Of a stretch of 64,000 bases of DNA, positions 16,789-26,088 are shown one piece after another. A program made the position numbers and the translations under genes. This DNA comes from Streptomyces thermodiastaticus (GTDB taxonomy: Bacteria; Actinomycetota; Actinomycetes; Streptomycetales; Streptomycetaceae): contig NZ_BNBV01000011.1 in the NCBI RefSeq assembly GCF_014656135.1, forward strand, positions 62,001 through 126,000, given 5' to 3'. The notes under the pieces were generated by a model. The model saw nothing but the letters and a program-made list of their open reading frames with translations, ran no database searches and was not told where the DNA came from. The first letter of the stretch is position 1. Every line of letters begins with the position of its first letter.

Positions 16789-18471
16789 ATGACCGGTCGG
16801 TGGGCTCTCGCCCCGGCCGAGGACGGTGGCGCCGACATCGCACCCCTCGGCCCCGACGGGCTGCCCGCCGGCCCGGTGCGCCGGGAGACCGACCTGGCCG
16901 AGGCCGTCCGGAGCAGACCACAGGTCACGCGCTGGGTCTGGCGGTCCACCGCCGAGGTCGCCCCACGGCTGCTCGCCGCGGGCGCCCATGTGGAACGCTG
17001 CTACGACATCGAGTGCGCCGAAGCCCTCCTCCTCGGCCACGAGGGCCACCACGGCGAACCGCGCTCGGCGGCCGCCGCGCTCGCCCGGCTGCGCGGCGCC
17101 CCCGTCCCACCGGACCCGCCTGTGCCCTCGGCCGTCCCCGGAGCCCAGTCCCCGCTCTTCGAACCGCCCGCCGCCCGCCTCCCCCTGCACGACCTGATCG
17201 CGGTCTACGCCTGGCAGCAGCGCCGGCACGAGCGGGCCGAACACCCCGACCGCATGCGGCTGCTGACCGCGGCCGAATCGGCCGGCACGCTCGTCGCTGC
17301 CGAGATGAACCACGCCGGCCTGCCCTGGCGCGCCGATCTGCACCGCCGGGTGCTGCACGACCTGCTCGGCGAGCGGTACGCGGGCGGCGGCGAGCCGCGC
17401 CGGCTGGCCGAACTGGCCGACGAGGTGTCCGCCGCCTTCGGCCACCGGGTGCGCCCCGACCTGCCCGCCGACGTGATCAAGGCGTTCGCCGGCGCCGGCA
17501 TCACGCTCCGGTCCACCCGCCGCTGGGAGCTGGAGACCGTCGACCACCCCGCCGTACGGCCTCTGCTGGAGTACAAGAGGCTGTACCGGATCTGGGTCGC
17601 CCACGGCTGGACCTGGCTGCAGGACTGGGTGCACGACGGCAGGTTCCGGCCGGGGTTCCAGGCAGGCGGCACGGTCAGCGGCCGCTGGGTGACGCACGGC
17701 GGCGGCGCCCTGCAGATCCCCAGGGTGATCCGGCGGGCCGTGATCGCCGACCCCGGGTGGAAGCTGGTCGTCGCCGACGCCGACCAGATGGAGCCCCGCA
17801 TCCTCGCGGCGGTCTCCCGCGACCCCGGCCTGATGGAGGTGGCCTCCCGGGACACCGACCTGTACCAGGCCGTCTCCGACCGCGCCTTCTCCGGCGACCG
17901 GGCCCAAGCCAAGATCGCCGTGCTCGGCGCCGTCTACGGCCAGACCTCCGGCGACGGGCTGAAGAACCTCGCCGCCCTCCGGCGCCGGTTTCCGCGGGCG
18001 GTCGCCTACGTCGACGAGGCCGCCCGCGCCGGCGAGGAGGGCCGCCTGGTCCGCACCTGGCTGGGGCGCACCTCTCCCCCGGCCGCCGGCACCGACGACA
18101 CGGCCGGCGAGGCCGGGCTGCCCCAGGACGGCGGAGGGGAGCCCGACCGCGACCGGCTGCCCGGCCGCCTCACGGCCGACGCCCGCGCCCGCGGCCGCTT
18201 CGCCCGCAACTTCGTCGTCCAGGGCAGCGCCGCCGACTGGGCCCTGCTGCTGCTCGCCGCCCTGCGGCCCGCCTGCCGGAACCTGGCGGCCGAGCTGGTG
18301 TTCTTCCAGCACGACGAAGTGATCGTGCACTGCCCGGAGGACGAGGCGGACACCGTCGTCGATGCCATCCGGGAGGCGGCGGCGCTGGCCGGGCGGCTGA
18401 CCTTCGGCGACACTCCCGTACGGTTCCCGTTCACCACCGCGGTGGTGGACTGCTACGCGGACGCCAAGTGA
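16789..18471 (+). CDS. Bifunctional 3'-5' exonuclease/DNA polymerase (family A)
   Basis: A 560-residue PolA-like enzyme without the 5' nuclease domain. The N-terminal third is a divergent exonuclease-like domain (CYDIECAEALLL, HDLIAVYAWQQRR). The polymerase has motif A VVADADQMEPRILAAVSRD, motif B around RAQAKIAVLGAVYGQTSGDG and motif C FFQHDEVIVHCPE with the HDE triad. It is a second family A polymerase, probably for repair or replication restart rather than the main Pol I. A Gly/Asp-rich insert (TSPPAAGTDDTAGEAGLPQD) sits between motifs B and C. The start is uncertain: ATG 16789 or 16747, neither with a good ribosome site. Confidence 0.9.
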   Translation: MTGRWALAPAEDGGADIAPLGPDGLPAGPVRRETDLAEAVRSRPQVTRWVWRSTAEVAPRLLAAGAHVERCYDIECAEALLLGHEGHHGEPRSAAAALARLRGAPVPPDPPVPSAVPGAQSPLFEPPAARLPLHDLIAVYAWQQRRHERAEHPDRMRLLTAAESAGTLVAAEMNHAGLPWRADLHRRVLHDLLGERYAGGGEPRRLAELADEVSAAFGHRVRPDLPADVIKAFAGAGITLRSTRRWELETVDHPAVRPLLEYKRLYRIWVAHGWTWLQDWVHDGRFRPGFQAGGTVSGRWVTHGGGALQIPRVIRRAVIADPGWKLVVADADQMEPRILAAVSRDPGLMEVASRDTDLYQAVSDRAFSGDRAQAKIAVLGAVYGQTSGDGLKNLAALRRRFPRAVAYVDEAARAGEEGRLVRTWLGRTSPPAAGTDDTAGEAGLPQDGGGEPDRDRLPGRLTADARARGRFARNFVVQGSAADWALLLLAALRPACRNLAAELVFFQHDEVIVHCPEDEADTVVDAIREAAALAGRLTFGDTPVRFPFTTAVVDCYADAK

Positions 18472-18592
18472 ACGGACCACCCCGGCCATCCGCGGACCGC
18501 CGCCGCTTTTCGCCCGTCTCGGCAAGGACCCGTGCGGGACTCTCGCCGGAACACCGCGCTCCGCGCCGCAAGGGTGCATAGGATGACTTTTC

Positions 18593-18967
18593 ATGCCGAA
18601 CGCTGATGACCTGCTCGTCGCCGTCGCCTCCCTGGTGGAGTCACAGCCGAGCAACCAGATGCCGCTGACGGTGGTCGTCGGCGGTGCTGTGCTGACCGGC
18701 CGGCTGGCCCCCGAGGCCATGTGGCGGCAACGGGTCGCGGAGGTCCTCCGGGACTCGGACCGCCTCGCCCCCTTCGCCGAGGTCTTCGCCCACGACGCAC
18801 GCGGGGACAAGCACGACCGCACCGAGCCCCCCGCGTATCTGCACTTCCACCTCGCCCGGATCCTGCAGGGCAACCTCGGCATCCCGGAGACGGGCGGCAT
18901 GTACCGCGTCGCGATCAAGGACGTCAGCGCATGGACCGTGGGCGACGTCAGCTACTCGGACCGGTGA
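18593..18967 (+). CDS. Small conserved protein, possibly GvpU-like
   Basis: A 124-residue soluble protein: MPNADDLLVAVASLVES, then PLTVVVGGAVLTGRLAPEAMW, a helical middle and YLHFHLARILQGNLGIPETG near the end. The VVVGGAVLTG segment recalls gas vesicle accessory protein GvpU, but no gvp genes are nearby, so that link is weak. A TAGGAT hexamer at 18579-18584 places a likely transcription start at the ATG itself; AGGA is also present nine bases before it. It lies 121 bases after the DNA polymerase gene and is convergent with the small gene at 19007. Confidence 0.7.
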   Translation: MPNADDLLVAVASLVESQPSNQMPLTVVVGGAVLTGRLAPEAMWRQRVAEVLRDSDRLAPFAEVFAHDARGDKHDRTEPPAYLHFHLARILQGNLGIPETGGMYRVAIKDVSAWTVGDVSYSDR

Positions 18968-19006
18968 GGTGACTCCGGCGCGGGTGCCGGCGGTGGTACG
19001 TCCGGC

Positions 19007-19189
19007 TCAGTGGAACTCGCGCACCACCTGGAGCCTGCCGACGACATCGTCGCGCACCGGGTAGAAGATCGGCTGCTCGGGGAGCCTGGGCGGCCAGGCG
19101 GGCCAGTCCAGCTCCCGCACCAGCTCCAGCTCCTCGGGGCCGGTGGGACGCCACAGGGTCGTCGTTGCGCGCGGGCTGCTCACGGACAT
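19007..19189 (-). CDS. Short protein, probable internally deleted member of a conserved family
   Basis: A 60-residue product: TTLWRPTGPEELELVREL, then WPPRLPEQPIFYPV, then directly DDVVGRLQVVREFH. From memory, Streptomyces proteins with this beginning are about 115-125 residues and carry roughly 50 residues between FYPV and a final VGxIEVVREF. Here the two ends join in frame, so an internal deletion is likely and the product may be non-functional. ATG 19189 has AAGGA six bases upstream; a TTG at 19300 would add 37 residues of no clear family. Function is unknown (relatives are sometimes labelled ADP-ribosylation/crystallin J1). Confidence 0.55.
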   Translation of the reverse strand: MSVSSPRATTTLWRPTGPEELELVRELDWPAWPPRLPEQPIFYPVRDDVVGRLQVVREFH

Positions 19190-19321
19190 CGCTTCCTTGA
19201 CGACGTGGCCGGCGGTACGGCCGGCCGCATCCGGGATCGTGAACGCCCGGAGATCCTCGCCGGCGGGAGCGCTCGACGGGGCGGCCGACCGAGACGACAA
19301 CTGAGACCGGGCGAAAAGCAG

Positions 19322-19350
19322 AACAGCGGCTTCCCGGGGAAACCGCTGTT
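19322..19350 (-). terminator. Terminator after tRNA-Thr
   Basis: AACAGCGG (19322-19329) pairs with CCGCTGTT (19343-19350); on the minus strand the hairpin is followed within a few bases by TTTT. It lies six bases beyond the encoded CCA of the tRNA gene. Confidence 0.8.
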
Positions 19351-19355
19351 CGGAG

Positions 19356-19432
19356 TGGAGCCGCTTTCGGGATTCGAACCCGAGACCTACGCATTACGAG
19401 TGCGTTGCTCTGGCCATCTGAGCTAAAGCGGC
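19356..19432 (-). tRNA. tRNA-Thr (anticodon CGU)
   Basis: The minus strand folds as a complete tRNA: acceptor GCCGCTT/AAGCGGC, D arm with GCTCAGATGGCCAGAGC, anticodon loop CTCGTAA (anticodon CGU, reads ACG), and T arm with GGTTCGAATCC. The discriminator is T, and CCA is encoded at 19358-19356. ACG is a common threonine codon in this high-GC genome. A hairpin terminator follows at once. Confidence 0.95.
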
Positions 19433-19538
19433 CTGCTGCCTGCACCATGGTGCGGGCGGCAACGTGCGTAAGTCTACACAGTTTCCCGGGGTGCTTCGTA
19501 CCCGCCCAGGCGGTGCCCGGCCCGGGGCGGGTGCGGGG

Positions 19539-21284
19539 CTACGAGCAGCGCTTGCCCTCGGCCGGTGGGGTGCCCTTCAGCAGGTAGGTGTCGATCGCGT
19601 CGTCGATGCAGCGGCTGCCGCGGCCGTAGGCGGTGTGGCCGTCGCCGTCGTAGGTGAGCAGGCGGGCCGAGGAGAGCTGGGCGGCCAGGGACTCGGCCCA
19701 GCGGTAGGGGGTGGCGGGGTCACGGGTGGTGCCGACGACCACGATGGGCGCGGCGCCCCTGGCCTCGATGCGGTGCGGCTCCCCGGTGGCCCTCACCGGC
19801 CAGTACCCGCAGCTCAGGGCGGACCAGGCCAGGCCCCGGCCGAAGACCGGGGAGGCCTTCTCGAAGGCGGGCAGGGCCTTGGCCACCTCGTCGGGGCCGC
19901 CGAAGGCGGGCGGCAGGTCCAGGCAGTTCACGGCGGCGTTGGCGTACATCAGGTTGGCGTAGTGGCCCTTGGTGTCGCGTTCGTAGTAGCTGTCGGAGAG
20001 CGCGAGCAGGGCGGAGCCGTCGCGCCTGGTCATCGCCGTGGTCAGGGCGCCGCGGAGCTGGGGCCAGGCCCCCTGGTCGTACATCGCGGCGATCACGCCG
20101 GTGGTGGCGAGCGCCTCGCCGAGCCTGCGGCCGTCGGGGTCGCCGGTGGGCAGGGGGCGGGCGTCGAGTTCGCGGAAGAAGGCGGCCAGTCGGTCGCCGG
20201 CCTCGTGCGGGGCGGTGCCCGGGCCGCCGAGCGGGCAGTCGTCGTGGCGGACGCAGTCCCGCGCGAACGACTGGAACGCCGTCTCGAAGCCGGCGGTCTG
20301 GTCGAGATTCATCCGGCGGGCGGACAGGGACGGGTCCACCGCGCCGTCCAGGACCAGCCGGCCCACCCGGTTTGGGAACAGGCCGGCGTAGGTGGCGCCG
20401 AGGTACGTGCCGTACGACGCGCCCACGTACGTCAGTTTCGGATCGCCGAGCACCGCCCGCAGGACGTCCATGTCGCGAGCCGCCTCCACCGTGGAGACGT
20501 GCCGCAGCAAGCGCGGGGCGCGGGCGCCGCAGCCCTCGGCGAACCTGCGGTAGGCAGCGGTGAGCGCGTCGATCTCCGTCCGGTCGTCGGGGGTGACGTC
20601 GGTCTGAGTGAACATGTCCATGGCCCGGTCGTCGAGGCACTGCACGGGTTCGCTGCGGGCCACGCCTCGCGGGTCCAGGGCCACCAGGTCGTAGCGGGCG
20701 CGGATGCCGGCGGGGTAGCCGATGCCGGCGAACCGCTGGAGGAAGTCGATGCCGGAGCCGCCCGGCCCGCCCGGGTTCACCAGCAGCGAGCCCAGCCGCT
20801 CGCCCGGCCCGGTGGCCCGTGTGCGGGCCACGGCCAGCCGGATCTCGCCCGCGGCGGGATCGGCGTAGTCGAGCGGTGCCTTCATGGTGGCGCACTGGAA
20901 ACCCGGGGCTCCGCAGTCGCGCCAGGTCAGCTTCTGCGTGTAGTACGGCAGCAGGGCCGGGGGTGTGGACCGGGGCAGCGCCGCCAGCACCGCCTGGGTG
21001 GCGGGCACCGCACGGTGACGGGACTGTCCGGCGGAGCAGGCCGCGAGAAGCAGAGCACCTGCGGCGACGAGCGCACCGGCGGTGCGTACCGCCGTGAGAG
21101 AGGCGGTCTTGAGAGAGGCGGTACGGCGCCCGGAACCGCCGGCAGGCGGACAGCCGCCTGCCGGGGCGTCCCCGGGGGTGCCGGAAGGGATGCGGGCGGT
21201 GCCGCTCGGACGTAGGACGCGCCTGAAGTACATCCCGCGAGCGTAACTCTCCGGAGTCGCACGTGTACGTTTCGCCGTCTTCAT
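19539..21284 (-). CDS. Secreted alpha/beta-hydrolase proteinase (tripeptidyl aminopeptidase family), lipoprotein
   Basis: An extracellular serine peptidase related to the Streptomyces Tap/SlpD/SlpE enzymes that remove short peptides from protein N-termini. The hydrophobic segment AGALVAAGALLLAAC ends in a lipobox. The hydrolase core has the oxyanion segment NPGGPGGSG, nucleophile GASYGTYLG, acid in GTTRDPATPYRWAE and histidine in YDGDGHTAYGRGS; cysteines near the end support disulfides. Start uncertain: ATG 21284 is used (MKTAKRTRATPESYAR), with 21233 or GTG 21293 possible. All leave an unusually long region before the signal helix. It is 57 bases downstream of holB, so possibly one transcript with tmk-holB. 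Confidence 0.87.
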   Translation of the reverse strand: MKTAKRTRATPESYARGMYFRRVLRPSGTARIPSGTPGDAPAGGCPPAGGSGRRTASLKTASLTAVRTAGALVAAGALLLAACSAGQSRHRAVPATQAVLAALPRSTPPALLPYYTQKLTWRDCGAPGFQCATMKAPLDYADPAAGEIRLAVARTRATGPGERLGSLLVNPGGPGGSGIDFLQRFAGIGYPAGIRARYDLVALDPRGVARSEPVQCLDDRAMDMFTQTDVTPDDRTEIDALTAAYRRFAEGCGARAPRLLRHVSTVEAARDMDVLRAVLGDPKLTYVGASYGTYLGATYAGLFPNRVGRLVLDGAVDPSLSARRMNLDQTAGFETAFQSFARDCVRHDDCPLGGPGTAPHEAGDRLAAFFRELDARPLPTGDPDGRRLGEALATTGVIAAMYDQGAWPQLRGALTTAMTRRDGSALLALSDSYYERDTKGHYANLMYANAAVNCLDLPPAFGGPDEVAKALPAFEKASPVFGRGLAWSALSCGYWPVRATGEPHRIEARGAAPIVVVGTTRDPATPYRWAESLAAQLSSARLLTYDGDGHTAYGRGSRCIDDAIDTYLLKGTPPAEGKRCS

Positions 21285-21340
21285 GCCTCGCACGAGTGAC
21301 GGCGCGTTTCCGGACCGGGCGCCCAGGGGGCGCGCGGGTC

Positions 21341-22543
21341 TCAGCCGGCCCTCAGGGCCATGGTCATCGCCTCCACCGCCAGCAGCGGGGCCACATTGCG
21401 GTCGAGGGCGTCACGGCAGGCGGCTATCGCCTCGATCCTGCGCAGGGTGGACTCGGGCGTGCCGGCGCGTGCGACACGTTCCAGGGCGTCCTCCACGTCC
21501 GCGTTGGCGATCGCCACCCGGGAGCCGAGCTGCAGGGCGAGGACGTCGCGGTAGAAGCCGGTGAGGTCGGTCAGGGCGAGGTCGAGGCTGTCGCGCTGGG
21601 TGCGGGTGCGCCGGCGCTTCTGTCTGTCCTCCAGTTCCTTCATCACGCCCGCGGTGCCCCGCGGCAGCCGGCCGCCCTGGGCCGCGCCCAGCGCCGCCTT
21701 CAGCTCCTCGGTCTCCTTGGCGTCCGTCTCCTCGGCGAGCGCCTTGGCGTCGGCCGCCGCGGCGTCGACCAGTTCCTGCGCCGCCTTCAGGCAGCCGCCG
21801 ATGTCGTCCAGGCGCAGCGGCAGCCGCAGCACGGCGGCGCGACGCTCGCGCGCGGCCGGGTCGGTGGCCAGCCGGCGGGCCCGGTCGACGTGGCCCTGGG
21901 TGGCGGCCGCGGCGGCCGCGGCCACTTCGGGGTCGACGCCCTCGCGGCGCACCAGCGTGTCGGCGACGGCGGCGACCGACGGGGTGCGCAGGTTCACGTG
22001 GCGGCAGCGGGAGCGGATCGTGGGCAGGACGTCCTCGATGGACGGCGCGCACAGCAGCCAGACCGTGCGGGGTGCGGGTTCCTCGACGGCCTTCAGGACG
22101 GCGTTGGCGGACTTCTCGTTCAGCCGCTCGGCGTCCTCGACGAGGATCACCTGCCAGCGGCCGCCTGCCGGGGAGGTGAACGACTTGCGGACGGTGTCCC
22201 GCATGTCCTCGGCGAGGATCTGCGTGCCGACCGCGGTGACCGTGGAGACGTCGGCGTGGGTGCCGACGAGCGTGGTGTGGCAGCCCTCGCAGAATCCGCA
22301 GCCGGGGCCGGCGTGCGCGCGGTCGGGGCTGACGCACTGCAGGGCGGCGGCGAAGGCCCGCGCGGCCTGGGTGACGCCCGCTCCGGGCGGACCGGTGAAC
22401 AGCCAGGCGTGCGTCATCTTCGACGCCGCCGGGGGCGGGGTGTTCGCGGCTGCGGCCGTGACCAGGGCGTCGGCGTCCCGGGCAGCGGCGTCCAGCTGCT
22501 CGCTGACCTTCTCCTGCCCGACGAGGTCGTCCCACACGGTCAT
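21341..22543 (-). CDS. holB: DNA polymerase III delta' subunit
   Basis: Clamp-loader subunit of the replicative polymerase. The 400-residue protein starts MTVWDDLVGQEKVSEQL and has the AAA+ fold with a degenerate Walker A, GPPGAGVTQAAR, in which the usual GK[ST] is GVT. This is expected because delta' does not bind ATP productively. The zinc knot CGFCEGCH, sensor segment VILVEDAERLNEKSANAVLK and SRCRHVNL are present. It is 138 bases after the tmk stop on the same strand, a standard tmk-holB pair. An alanine/glutamate-rich stretch around 245-290 is a typical actinobacterial addition. Confidence 0.94.
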   Translation of the reverse strand: MTVWDDLVGQEKVSEQLDAAARDADALVTAAAANTPPPAASKMTHAWLFTGPPGAGVTQAARAFAAALQCVSPDRAHAGPGCGFCEGCHTTLVGTHADVSTVTAVGTQILAEDMRDTVRKSFTSPAGGRWQVILVEDAERLNEKSANAVLKAVEEPAPRTVWLLCAPSIEDVLPTIRSRCRHVNLRTPSVAAVADTLVRREGVDPEVAAAAAAATQGHVDRARRLATDPAARERRAAVLRLPLRLDDIGGCLKAAQELVDAAAADAKALAEETDAKETEELKAALGAAQGGRLPRGTAGVMKELEDRQKRRRTRTQRDSLDLALTDLTGFYRDVLALQLGSRVAIANADVEDALERVARAGTPESTLRRIEAIAACRDALDRNVAPLLAVEAMTMALRAG

Positions 22544-22680
22544 GGGTCACGCCGCCCTTTCGTCCTGATACGCGGTGCGGGACCCATTGTGCCGGGGACC
22601 ACTGACACCGCGGCCGGGCAGGCGCCCGGCCGCGGTGCCGGCGGGAGGCCGGTCACCCGCGGGAGTGCCGGCACCGTCCG

Positions 22681-25600
22681 CTACACGCGGGGGTCCCGGC
22701 CGCCGGCGCCGTACGCGCCGTGCTCCCGGCCGTCGCCGGACTCGCGCGGCCCGAGCAGTTCGTCCGTCAGCGACGGCAGGTCGTCCAGCGGGGTCTCCTC
22801 GGCCCACTCGGGACGCGGCCGGCGCCGGACACCGCCGGCGCCGCGCACCCAGGTGTCCGGGTCGACCCGCGGCAGTTCGCGGGTGCGGTCCTCACCGCCG
22901 TCGGGGCGGGCGGGGGCCGGACGCTCGTCGCGGAAGTAGCCCGGCGGGAGGCGGTCGGCGAGGTCCGCGCCCCGGGAGCCGTCCGTGTCGCTCACGCCGC
23001 CCGGCTCCTGGCCGCGCACCGGCGGCAGGACCGCGGTCTCGTCGGCCGCACCGGCGGCGGGCATCTGCGGCAGCACGGCCGTCTCGTCCGCCGCGCCCGG
23101 CGGGTCGGCGGGCGCCGGGGGCTGCGGCAGCTCCACGGTGACCTCGGAGGCCGACTCGTCGCCGGTCCGGGACATGTCCTCCGGGTCCGCATCCCGCGGC
23201 CGGTTGTCATCCGGCCCGGGCGACACGGCCGTCCGGTCGCCGGAGCCGGCCGGTGCGTCCTCGGGGGCGACCACCGGCGTCGGCACGGTCGCCTCGGTGT
23301 CCTGCGGCAGCTCGGCGGCGGCAGGAGGCGTGGCGCGCGGGCCGGCCTGCGCGGCGGCAGCGGCCTGCTCGGCCTCCCGCCGCGCCTCCTCGGCCCGCAG
23401 CAGCGCCTCCTCGGCCTTGCGCTGCTTCTCCAGGCGGCGCGCCTCGGCCTCGGCCCGCTGCCGGGCCTCCTCCTCCGCCTGCCGGCGCAGCCGCTCCTCC
23501 TCGGCCTTGCGCCGGGCCTCGGCCTCCGCCCGGGCCTTCTCCTCGGCCAGCAGCCGGGCGCGCTCCGCCTCGGCACGGCGACGGGCCTCCTCGGCCCGCT
23601 GCCGGGCCTCCTCGGCCTGCCGCTCGGCCTCGCGCCGCTGCGCCTCCTCCAGCTCGCGCCGCTTGCGTTCCTCCTCCTCGGCGCGCATCCGGGCGAGCTG
23701 CTCCTGGCGCTCCCGCTCCAGGCGCTCCTCCTCGGCCTTCCTGCGGGCCTCTTCCTCCGCCTTGCGGCGGGCCTCCTCCTCGGCCTTGCGGCGCGCCTCC
23801 TCCTGGGCCTTCTTCTCGGCGTCGGACAGCGGCAGCATCCGGTCGAGCCGGTGCCGGATGACCGTGGTCACCGCCTCGGGCTCCTGCCCGGCGTCCACCA
23901 CCAGGTACCGCGCGGGGTCGGCGGCGGCCAGCGCGAGGAAGCCGGCCCGCACCCGGGCGTGGAACTCGGCCGGCTCCGACTCCAGGCGGTCGGGCGCCTC
24001 GGTGAACCGCTCGCGGGCGGTCGCGGGATCGACGTCCAGCAGCACCGTCAGGTGCGGCACCAGTCCGCCCGTGGCCCAGCGGGAGATCCGCGCGATCTCG
24101 GTCGCGGACAGGTCGCGGCCGGCGCCCTGGTAGGCGACGGAGGAGTCGATGTACCGGTCGCTGATCACCACGGCGCCGCGCTCCAGGGCGGGCCGGACCA
24201 CGGTGTCGACGTGCTCGGCGCGGTCGGCGGCGTACAGCAGCGCCTCGGTGCGGTGCGACAGGCCCTGTGAGGAGACGTCCAGCAGGATCGAACGCAGCCG
24301 CTTGCCGACGGCGGTGGCGCCCGGCTCGCGGGTCAGGACGACCTCGTGGCCCTTGGACCTGATCCAGTCGGCCAGCGCCTCGGCCTGGGTGGACTTGCCG
24401 GCGCCGTCGCCGCCCTCCACGGCGATGAAGAACCCGGTGGGCGAGGGCCTGGTCACCGGCTCGTCGCCGCCGCGCAGGGCGTCGACGAGGTCCTGCCGCA
24501 GCGGGACGCCGGAGCGGTCGTCGACCTTGGCGAGCACCAGCGCGGCCACCGGCAGCAGCAGCGCGCCGACCAGCATCAGCGTGAAGGCGGCGCCGCCGTG
24601 GGCGAAGACGAAACGGCCGTTCGCCAGGCGGTGCGGGCCGATCCCGGCCGCGACCAGCGGGGCGAGGACGGCGCCGAGCGCGACGAGGACGCGGACGACC
24701 GCGTGCAGGTGCTCGGTCAGGCGCGGCCGGCGGTACTCCTCGGTCTCCTGGTCGAGCAGGGTGTGCCCGGTGTTGGCGGCGATGCCCGCGCCGGCGCCGG
24801 CCAGGGCCAGCAGCAGCAGCACGGTGGTGACGTCGGGGACCAGGCCGGCGGCGAGCAGGGCCACGCCGGTGACGGCGATGGCCAGCGCCAGCAGCCGGCG
24901 CCGGGACAACGACGGCAGCGCCTTGGGCGCGGTGCGGATGCCGACGCCGACCCCGCCGGTCAGGGCGAGCACCGCCAGTCCGTAGAGCACCGGGCCGCCG
25001 CCCAGGTCACGGGTGTGCAGCGCGCTCACCGCGACCGCGGCCGCGACGGCCCCGGCGACGGCGGCGCAGGCGAGCACGAGCAGCGGGACGGCCCCGGTGC
25101 GGCCCTTGTCGGCGCCGGCGGCGGTCCTCGGGCGGCGCAGTCCCTCCAGCGGCGACCGCGGGCGGGGGGTCCGCGTGCCGGGCAGGTCCAGGGAGGTCAG
25201 CACGGACAGGGAGGCGGCGAACAGACCGGCCGCGACGTAGGCGGCGAGGGCGGCCTGGTGCTGGTCGAACCAGTCGGCGGCGGTGCCCAGCAGGTTGTTG
25301 AACAGGGAGGCCACGATCAGCACGGCCGCGGCCAGCGGGACGGCCAGGAAGGTCGTGCGCAGCGACAGACGGCGCAGGGCGTCCTGGTGGTCCGGCAGCG
25401 GGCGCACGGTGGCACCCTCCGGCGGCGGGGCGGGCAGCAGAGCGGGGGCCGCGCTCTGTCGGCACAGCGTCCACAGCCGCTCGGCGAGGCCGGTGACGAA
25501 GACGGTGACCAGCAGGACGGTGGGCGCGTTCGCCGGGGTCCAGTCGATCCACAGCGGTGCCATGATCAGCAGCAGGCTCCGCACGCCGTCGGCGCCGACC

Positions 25601-25959
25601 ATGGTCCAGCGGCGGTCGAGCGGTCCCTGCGGGGCGAGGAGCTTGGTGAGCGGGCCCAGCAGCACCGCTCCGGCCAGCAGCGTCGCCAGCACGCGCACCG
25701 CGAGGACGACCGCGACCGCGCAGGCGGCACCCCGGTAGCCGCCGCCGAAGGTGTGCTGGGCTGCGGTGGCCTGCAGGACGAGAACGACCAGGACCAGCAG
25801 CGCGAGGACGTCCGCGGCGCCGCCCACCAGATGGACGCCCCACAGCCGTCGCAGCTCGGGACGGCGGAGCAGCGCGCGCACGGCGCGCTCACGGGAGTCC
25901 GCTACCAGGGCGTCATCGGGGTCAGGGATGGGGGCCGTAGGCTGCTCGGCTCGCGTCAT
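22681..25959 (-). CDS. tmk: Membrane-anchored thymidylate kinase fusion with long coiled coil
   Basis: A 1092-residue fusion; ordinary thymidylate kinases have about 210 residues. Residues about 40-470 hold around ten hydrophobic helices resembling an MFS transporter. Residues about 505-715 are a complete dTMP kinase with P-loop GGDGAGKST (about 513), TREPGATAVGKRLR, the DRYIDSSVAYQGAGR loop and a DPATARER segment. Residues about 710-870 are an unbroken EEARRKAE-type charged coiled coil, followed by an acidic Pro/Ala tail. The kinase makes dTDP for DNA synthesis. The fusion places dTTP supply at the membrane, perhaps as a scaffold; that is inference. The architecture is known from other Streptomyces. 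Confidence 0.93.
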   Translation of the reverse strand: MTRAEQPTAPIPDPDDALVADSRERAVRALLRRPELRRLWGVHLVGGAADVLALLVLVVLVLQATAAQHTFGGGYRGAACAVAVVLAVRVLATLLAGAVLLGPLTKLLAPQGPLDRRWTMVGADGVRSLLLIMAPLWIDWTPANAPTVLLVTVFVTGLAERLWTLCRQSAAPALLPAPPPEGATVRPLPDHQDALRRLSLRTTFLAVPLAAAVLIVASLFNNLLGTAADWFDQHQAALAAYVAAGLFAASLSVLTSLDLPGTRTPRPRSPLEGLRRPRTAAGADKGRTGAVPLLVLACAAVAGAVAAAVAVSALHTRDLGGGPVLYGLAVLALTGGVGVGIRTAPKALPSLSRRRLLALAIAVTGVALLAAGLVPDVTTVLLLLALAGAGAGIAANTGHTLLDQETEEYRRPRLTEHLHAVVRVLVALGAVLAPLVAAGIGPHRLANGRFVFAHGGAAFTLMLVGALLLPVAALVLAKVDDRSGVPLRQDLVDALRGGDEPVTRPSPTGFFIAVEGGDGAGKSTQAEALADWIRSKGHEVVLTREPGATAVGKRLRSILLDVSSQGLSHRTEALLYAADRAEHVDTVVRPALERGAVVISDRYIDSSVAYQGAGRDLSATEIARISRWATGGLVPHLTVLLDVDPATARERFTEAPDRLESEPAEFHARVRAGFLALAAADPARYLVVDAGQEPEAVTTVIRHRLDRMLPLSDAEKKAQEEARRKAEEEARRKAEEEARRKAEEERLERERQEQLARMRAEEEERKRRELEEAQRREAERQAEEARQRAEEARRRAEAERARLLAEEKARAEAEARRKAEEERLRRQAEEEARQRAEAEARRLEKQRKAEEALLRAEEARREAEQAAAAAQAGPRATPPAAAELPQDTEATVPTPVVAPEDAPAGSGDRTAVSPGPDDNRPRDADPEDMSRTGDESASEVTVELPQPPAPADPPGAADETAVLPQMPAAGAADETAVLPPVRGQEPGGVSDTDGSRGADLADRLPPGYFRDERPAPARPDGGEDRTRELPRVDPDTWVRGAGGVRRRPRPEWAEETPLDDLPSLTDELLGPRESGDGREHGAYGAGGRDPRV

Positions 25960-26088
25960 GCGTTCAGCCTATCGGGACGCGAGGGCAGCTCGTGGCGACC
26001 GTCCGAACATGTGAACGCCCCGGCACCCGATGCGGTGCCGGGGCGCCGACGGTGCGAGCGGACCCGCGAGCCGCCCTGGGGCGCGGGC

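Noticed and set aside
18593..18967. Gas vesicle cluster suggested by GvpU-like segment
   Set aside because: No gvpA, gvpF or other gvp gene is present; only a short similarity to GvpU was noticed.
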